Positions 27,283-31,842 of a stretch of DNA of 31,842 bases are shown one piece after another (positions within the stretch are counted from its first letter, which is position 1; each line of letters begins with the position of its first letter). Location: contig NZ_CP013141.1 of assembly GCF_001442535.1 (NCBI RefSeq), positions 5,314,049 to 5,345,890 on the forward strand. The letters run 5' to 3'. The position numbers and the translations under genes are program-made. The DNA comes from Lysobacter antibioticus (GTDB lineage Bacteria > Pseudomonadota > Gammaproteobacteria > Xanthomonadales > Xanthomonadaceae). The notes beneath the pieces are model-generated. The model did no database searches. It was not told the DNA's origin and saw nothing but the letters and a program-made list of their open reading frames with translations.

Positions 27283-27867
27283 GCTTCCTTTCTCCCAAAC
27301 GCTAGCGATGCAAAGACGCATCGTCTGGCCAGGCTTCGATCGGCAGATGTATTCGAAAGCAGCAGCGCGCGCTTGCGCGCCCCGAGATCGTGCGAGGCCA
27401 AGCCGGTTGGATACGGGGTGGGTGGCGATGCCGTGCGCAACGACGGGCCGTGCGCAGCCGTCGCCTCAATGGTGCTTATCGATACATCGATTGCCGTTCG
27501 AATATCGCAGCGGCGAGCCGCATCCGCAGCGCGAAACTATCAGCATGAATCGCGGGCAAACGTGATTAGCATCGTGGATTGGGCATTCGTGAGTCAGCGC
27601 TCGATCGGCGCCGATTCGATCGTCGTTCGAATCGCGATTCGCGCATCGATATCGCGGGCTCGTTCCCGTTGCATGGACGGCATTACGAATGTGACCCGAT
27701 AGAGAATGAGCCGGGCGCGAAGCCCGGCGAGATCACAGTTCTTCGGATCGCATCCATGGCGATAGGCGTGGATACGATTCGGGCCTGCATCGGTGCGACT
27801 GCGCAGTGTTACCCCGCATGGACCAGCGCGCAGCAGGCGTGCGCCTCGCCTGCCGTGCCTGCGGGCC
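27283..27867. other. Intergenic region with palindrome and GC hairpin
   Basis: 585 bases with no convincing gene. CGAATCGCGATTCG at 27628-27641 is a perfect 14-bp palindrome in a run rich in GATTCG/CGATCG, perhaps regulatory. GCCGGGC (27710-27716) and GCCCGGC (27722-27728) form a 7-bp hairpin with loop GCGAA and no T-run, downstream of the hydrolase gene. The promoter of the DUF1592/DUF1552 operon must lie here; I cannot place it. Confidence 0.4.
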
Positions 27868-28842
27868 TCAGACCTTCCACAGGCGCCGCGCTTCCTCGGC
27901 GATGACCTCGGGGAATTCTTCCGGGAAGAACAGCTTCGCGCCGGGCACGCGGCGTATCCCGCGCGAGTTCGGGAACACACGGTCGAGGTACTCGGCGTCG
28001 CTCTGGGCGAAGATGTCGTCGGCCGCGCCCCAGACCACGCGCAGGGGCACCGTGCTGCGTTTGAGCTCGGCCTCGATACCGGCCAAGGGGTTCGGCTCGA
28101 ACGCCGCGTGGAAGGCGTTGTACTGGGCCCGGCGCAACGGCGTGCTCAGCAAGGGCGCGATGTAGTACTCGATGGTTTCGTCGGCGAAACCGGCCGGGTC
28201 GCGAAACACCGCCGCGCCGAAGGTCGAACGCGCCAGCGCCTTGTCGGTCAGCCATTGCGCGGTCATGTCGTCGAGGGTGCCGGCGCGCGCCATCTCGACG
28301 ATCGGCTTGACCTTGGCCGGCGGGCTGTCGGGTTCGACGTCGCAGTTGGTCAACAACAGGCTGCGTACGCGCTCCGGGTACCTGATCAAAAACAACTGCG
28401 CGACGGCGCCGCCGCTGTCGCTGGCGACGAGATCGACCGCGCCTATCGCGAGCGAGTCGAGCAAGGACGCCAGCATCTCGGCTTGGGCGTCGGCGGCCAG
28501 GGACTGATGTTCGGAAACCTGCGAATAGCCCAGCCCCATGAAGTCGGGGGCGAGGCAGCGCCGATACGGCGAAAGCCGGTCGATGGCGCCGCGCCACTGG
28601 TAACCGTTGAGCGGCGCGCCGTGCAGGAACAGGGCCGCCTCGCCGGAGCCGCGCTCGACATAGGCGATCCGGCCGAAAGCGAGTTCGGCGTAGCGCCTGG
28701 CCGCGGCGAAGGCAGTGACGCCGGTCGCCGGCATTGCAGCGGCGGCGACGGTGCGGCGAGTCGATGTCAGCGGCGCGCAGGCCCCGGCCACGCCGGCAGC
28801 GACCGCGGCGGCGGTCATCGCCATGAACTGTCTACGTTTCAT
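27868..28842 (-). CDS. Alpha/beta hydrolase (haloalkane dehalogenase/epoxide hydrolase-like), exported
   Basis: 324 residues from ATG 28840-28842. N-terminus MKRRQFMAMTAAAVAAGVAG is a Tat-type signal, with a possible lipid Cys22. Fold motifs: FLHGAPLNGYQWRG (oxyanion HG), APDFMGLGYS, and the elbow VASDSGGAVAQ, which puts Asp142 as nucleophile, as in haloalkane dehalogenases and epoxide hydrolases. GAADDIF holds a possible acid. The usual C-terminal GHF...EDxP block reads PGAKLFFPEEFPE, so Leu stands where the catalytic His is expected (near 304). Either another His serves or the enzyme is altered. It is divergent from an AraC-type regulator, which probably controls it. Confidence 0.82.
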   Translation of the reverse strand: MKRRQFMAMTAAAVAAGVAGACAPLTSTRRTVAAAAMPATGVTAFAAARRYAELAFGRIAYVERGSGEAALFLHGAPLNGYQWRGAIDRLSPYRRCLAPDFMGLGYSQVSEHQSLAADAQAEMLASLLDSLAIGAVDLVASDSGGAVAQLFLIRYPERVRSLLLTNCDVEPDSPPAKVKPIVEMARAGTLDDMTAQWLTDKALARSTFGAAVFRDPAGFADETIEYYIAPLLSTPLRRAQYNAFHAAFEPNPLAGIEAELKRSTVPLRVVWGAADDIFAQSDAEYLDRVFPNSRGIRRVPGAKLFFPEEFPEVIAEEARRLWKV

Positions 28843-28982
28843 TACTAGTCCCTGCGATAGGTGTCGGATGCGCCATGCTGGCGGCACGGCCGCGGCCTGG
28901 CGCGCACGAACGGCCGACGCGCAGCACGCAGGGATGATTTTCGGCACTGTTGCCGGGCCGCAGCGGGTCGGAGGATCGCCTC
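28843..28982. promoter_or_regulatory. Divergent promoter region, hydrolase / AraC regulator
   Basis: 140 bases between two start codons. It should carry both promoters and the AraC-family binding site. GGAGG at 28970-28974 serves the plus-strand gene. No clear operator repeat seen. Confidence 0.5.
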
Positions 28983-29858
28983 ATGACCGACCGCCCTTCC
29001 TGCTATCCCGGCCCTTCGGCCGCGCTGCTCGCCAGCACCGGCTCCGGCCGCGCGCCGCTGCTCGACGTGCTCAGCAAACCGGTGCCGTCGGGCCTGTTCG
29101 ATTCGCCGCTGGATACCCGCCATGTGCTGTGCCTGCACGAAGGCCATCCGGTGCCGGTGTCCTATCGCGTCCAGGGCCACGAACGTCAAGGCGTGCGCAT
29201 CCACGGCCAGTTCTGCGTGGTGCCGGCCGGATCGAGCACACGCTGGATCGTGTCGAAACCGGCGCGTTCGCTGCTGTTGCGGCTGACGCCGTCGTTGCTG
29301 CGCGAAAGCGCGGACGCGATGGGATTGGGTTCGTACGATTCCAACCTTGCGCCGTCGATCCACATCCGCGACCCGCAGGTCGAACGCATCGGCTGGATGA
29401 TGCAGGCCGAAGATAACGATGCGTATCCGGGCGGCCGCTTGTTCACCGACAGCCTCGCCTCCGCACTCGCCGCGCGCTTGCTGGCGCTGCAATCGCGCAA
29501 GACGCTGGCGGCGGTCAAGCCTGGGCGCGCCCTGCCCGCCTGGCGCCTGCGTCACGTGGTCGAGTACATCGAGGCGCACCTCGACGAAGACCTGACCCTG
29601 GCCGAGCTGGCGAGCGTGGCCGGCTTCAGCCTGTCCCACTTCAAACCGCTGTTCAAACAATCGACCGGTCTGCCGGTGCACCGTTTCGTGCTGGAGCGAC
29701 GCGTCGAACGCGCCCGTACGCTGTTGCTGCAAGGCGGCAAGAGCATGAGCGAGATCGCCCTCGAAGCCGGCTTCTCGCATCCCAGCCACATGGCCCGCTG
29801 CATGCGCCGCCTGCTGGGGGTGAGTCCGTCGCAAGTCGTGGACTCGCGGCTGAACTGA
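28983..29858 (+). CDS. AraC-family transcriptional regulator
   Basis: 291 residues from ATG 28983, with GGAGG eight bases upstream; an upstream TTG at 28950 is not needed. The N-terminal ~180 residues form a cupin-like sensor (HEGHPVPVSYRVQGHERQG, FCVVPAGSSTRWIVSKPA). The C-terminal ~100 residues hold the two helix-turn-helix units: LTLAELASVAGFSLSHFKPL and MSEIALEAGFSHPSHMARCM, then RLLGVSPSQV. This resembles AraC regulators of small-molecule catabolism. Its target is likely the divergent hydrolase; the ligand is unknown. Confidence 0.92.
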   Translation: MTDRPSCYPGPSAALLASTGSGRAPLLDVLSKPVPSGLFDSPLDTRHVLCLHEGHPVPVSYRVQGHERQGVRIHGQFCVVPAGSSTRWIVSKPARSLLLRLTPSLLRESADAMGLGSYDSNLAPSIHIRDPQVERIGWMMQAEDNDAYPGGRLFTDSLASALAARLLALQSRKTLAAVKPGRALPAWRLRHVVEYIEAHLDEDLTLAELASVAGFSLSHFKPLFKQSTGLPVHRFVLERRVERARTLLLQGGKSMSEIALEAGFSHPSHMARCMRRLLGVSPSQVVDSRLN

Positions 29859-29897
29859 TCGAGCATCAGGCGACTGCCCGAATCTGCCCAAGCAAGA

Positions 29898-29915
29898 GCC
29901 CGTGCGAACACGGGC
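29898..29915. terminator. Hairpin between convergent genes
   Basis: GCCCGTG (29898-29904) pairs with CACGGGC (29909-29915) around the tetraloop CGAA. There is no strong T-run, but it stands in the 111-base gap between the AraC gene and the autotransporter gene, which converge. Confidence 0.55.
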
Positions 29916-29969
29916 CCTCGCTCAACCCTTACAACGCTTGCGCGATAACCGGCTGCACCACGGCGGGCC

Positions 29970-31842
29970 TCACCAGCGCACCCGCACCCCGAGGTTGGCC
30001 TGACGCTGCTTGGCATCGCTGCCGTCCAGGCTTTCGCCGTAGGACAGCACACCGAACAGACTGACCGATTCGTTCAATTCGGCTTCCACGCCGACGTCGA
30101 CAGTCGCCATCAGGCCCAGTTCGTGATTCGGGAACGCCTGCGCCTGTGCAGCCGCGCCGGGCGGCAGGACGACGAGGGCGCCGTCCTTCTCGCCCAAAGT
30201 GTCCTGCACCCCGAGCGTCGCCCAAGGCCGCACGCGTGCGCCCCGCGAAGTTTCAAACAGCTTTTCGGCGCGAACGGCAACCCGGGCGGTTCCCAACAAA
30301 TCGTCGTCCATGACCAGTTGCTTGCCGCTGGCATCGCGCTTGTCTTGCCACTGCATCGCGCTGGCGCTCAAGTTGACTTGCGGCTCGACGGTCCAGCCGT
30401 TGCTCAAGTGGAAGCGATGGCCGAGCTGCGCACTCGCGGTCAGGCTGTTGCCGCCGATCTCCTCCTTGAAGCCGTCGGCAACCGCAATGGTGGCCTCGGG
30501 CAATTGGCCGACCAGGGTCATGTCCAGATACGTGCCGTCTTGCCAGCTCACGCTGCCGTACATGCCGACCATCGGGGTGTCGACGCGCACGTTGGCTTCG
30601 CCGATGCCTTGCAGGTCGGTCGAATTGGCGCCGCTGGCCCAGTAGTTGCCGTGCTGGAACGCAATGAACAGACCGCCGCGTAAGTTGCGCGTCTCGCGGT
30701 CTTGCAACAACGCATCGACGCCGACGTACAGGCCGAGCGTGTCGCCGCTGAAGGCGAAGCCTGGGTTGGCGCCCATCTCCAGTTCGCTGCCCGTGGCCGC
30801 CATCCAGAAGCCATGGCAATCGCCTTCCAGCGACCAATAGGCGCGCTCCATCTCGTCTTCGTGCGAGCCGCAACGCGGCGTGTCGCCGCGCACGCCGGCC
30901 ATGCGTTCGAACAACAGGCGGTTGTTCTCCTGGATCAGGGCGGCGCCGATGCTCGGCAGCACGGCATAGCCGCCGATTTCCGGCAGGATGTCGCTGGCTT
31001 CGGTGTTGAGGTACCAGCCGTCGCCCTGGCGGTCGAAGGTCCATGGGAACACGCTGCCGTTCAAGCGCACCACGCCGTTCGTCGCCCCAGCCGGCGTGAA
31101 GCTTCCTTCCGTCGCCGAATTGTCGTTGGGGGCCGAGATCACCCGGATCGACGCGGGCTGCTGCGGGGTTTCGGTGCCATCGGTCAGGAAGGTCACTGCG
31201 GTAGTGCCGATAACGTCGCCGCCGATGTCCAGGCCGCCCGAACTCTGGCTGCCGGGCGATACGGTCAGGGCCAAACCGCCGCCACCGGTGTAGTTGCCGC
31301 TGATGCCGAAACGAGCGCCGCCGACCCGAATGAAACCGGAATTGGCTATGTTGCCGGTGAGGCTGGCGCCGCTCATGCCGATCAGTTCCGAGGTGCCGTC
31401 GATCGACAGCAAACCGCCGGCCAGGTTCAGCGGCGCGGTCAGCGTCAGTTGCGTGCCGGTGAGAAGATCCACTCGCTCCCAGTTGGACAGCGGGCTGACG
31501 TCGCTCTGGTCCAGGGTCATGCTGCGGAAGTTGACCCGGTCCTCGCCGCCCGCGCCGCCGTCGAAGCGGACCAGGCCGCTCAGGTCGCCGCCGCGGAAAT
31601 CGGCGCTGTCGTTGCCGGCGCCGAACTCGAAGCGGCCGATCACCGTGCCGGCGGAGCTGAAGCTGTCGTTGCCGGCGGTGCCGGTGTACAGGCCCGTGGC
31701 CTTCAGGGTCGAGCCGGCCGCGACCGTGGTGTTCTGCGCGGACACGCTGCCGCTGGCGGTGACTTCCAGCAGGCCGCCGATCACATCGACATTGATGAAC
31801 TCCGACGGCCCGTTGATCTGCAGCGCACCGGCACCGGCCTTG
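29970..31842 (-). CDS. Autotransporter, C-terminal passenger and beta-barrel (cut by window end)
   Basis: The frame is open to the window edge, giving 623 visible residues; the signal peptide and most of the passenger are missing. The visible passenger is beta-helical and Gly/Asn/Asp-rich (TAGNDSFSSAGTVIGRFEFG, GLVRFDGGAGGEDRVNF). The last ~280 residues form the autotransporter barrel: ERAYWSLEGDCHGFWMAATG, GMYGSVSWQDGTYLDMTL, LGHRFHLSNGWTVEPQVNLS, ending QANLGVRVRW with a terminal aromatic residue, the usual signal for outer-membrane insertion by BAM. The passenger function cannot be told. An internal GTG at 31784 is not a real start. Confidence 0.9.
   Translation of the reverse strand, partial: KAGAGALQINGPSEFINVDVIGGLLEVTASGSVSAQNTTVAAGSTLKATGLYTGTAGNDSFSSAGTVIGRFEFGAGNDSADFRGGDLSGLVRFDGGAGGEDRVNFRSMTLDQSDVSPLSNWERVDLLTGTQLTLTAPLNLAGGLLSIDGTSELIGMSGASLTGNIANSGFIRVGGARFGISGNYTGGGGLALTVSPGSQSSGGLDIGGDVIGTTAVTFLTDGTETPQQPASIRVISAPNDNSATEGSFTPAGATNGVVRLNGSVFPWTFDRQGDGWYLNTEASDILPEIGGYAVLPSIGAALIQENNRLLFERMAGVRGDTPRCGSHEDEMERAYWSLEGDCHGFWMAATGSELEMGANPGFAFSGDTLGLYVGVDALLQDRETRNLRGGLFIAFQHGNYWASGANSTDLQGIGEANVRVDTPMVGMYGSVSWQDGTYLDMTLVGQLPEATIAVADGFKEEIGGNSLTASAQLGHRFHLSNGWTVEPQVNLSASAMQWQDKRDASGKQLVMDDDLLGTARVAVRAEKLFETSRGARVRPWATLGVQDTLGEKDGALVVLPPGAAAQAQAFPNHELGLMATVDVGVEAELNESVSLFGVLSYGESLDGSDAKQRQANLGVRVRW

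Overview
The window is high-GC DNA whose gene content and protein style suggest a Lysobacter-like member of the Xanthomonadaceae. The supports are a PhaR/PhbB set, a GGGAATC heptamer array in intergenic DNA, Xanthomonad-like housekeeping genes and a natural-product cluster. No species can be named from the sequence alone.

Left part (1-7724), mostly core genome. It holds the 3' end of gluQ, a polyhydroxyalkanoate block (phbB-like, phaR, second phbB-like), a 16-copy GGGAATC array with a bidirectional terminator, a membrane-anchored M48 metalloprotease, a lipoprotein with a degenerate formylglycine-enzyme fold, RNase D, and tRNA-Ala(CGC) with its own terminator.

Middle-left (7725-10938), an accessory stretch just after the tRNA. 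It has an orphan metzincin-like protease on the minus strand and a lipoprotein with a ComEC-like metallo-beta-lactamase fold on the plus strand, separated by about 470 bases with no convincing gene.

Centre (10939-21333, all minus strand), the main discovery: a compact class II lanthipeptide operon. In transcription order it encodes a 63-residue precursor (double-glycine leader, 30-residue core with seven Cys), a C39 peptidase/ABC exporter (LanT), a HlyD/MacA-like adaptor, a MacB-type ATPase, two different MacB/FtsX-like permeases, a membrane-anchored DsbA-like CPAC protein and a full LanM synthetase. Gene junctions from LanT to LanM overlap or are at most 11 bases apart. The core contains CSFTGECGC, which matches the spacing of the mersacidin lipid II-binding ring pair (CTLTSECIC). 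There are more Cys than Ser/Thr, so not every Cys can enter a thioether ring. The thiol oxidoreductase in the operon therefore suggests a hybrid thioether/disulfide peptide. Inferred scheme: LanM installs rings on the leader-bearing peptide, LanT cleaves after GG and exports, the DsbA-like protein acts on leftover Cys in the periplasm, and the MacAB-type system gives efflux or immunity.

Right part (21785-31842). A two-gene operon of the DUF1592/DUF1552 type, better known from Planctomycetes and Myxobacteria, carries a CBM5/12-like module, a sugar-dehydrogenase-like propeller and two CxxCH sites. It is followed by an alpha/beta hydrolase divergent from an AraC-family regulator, and by the C-terminal part of an autotransporter that runs off the window end.
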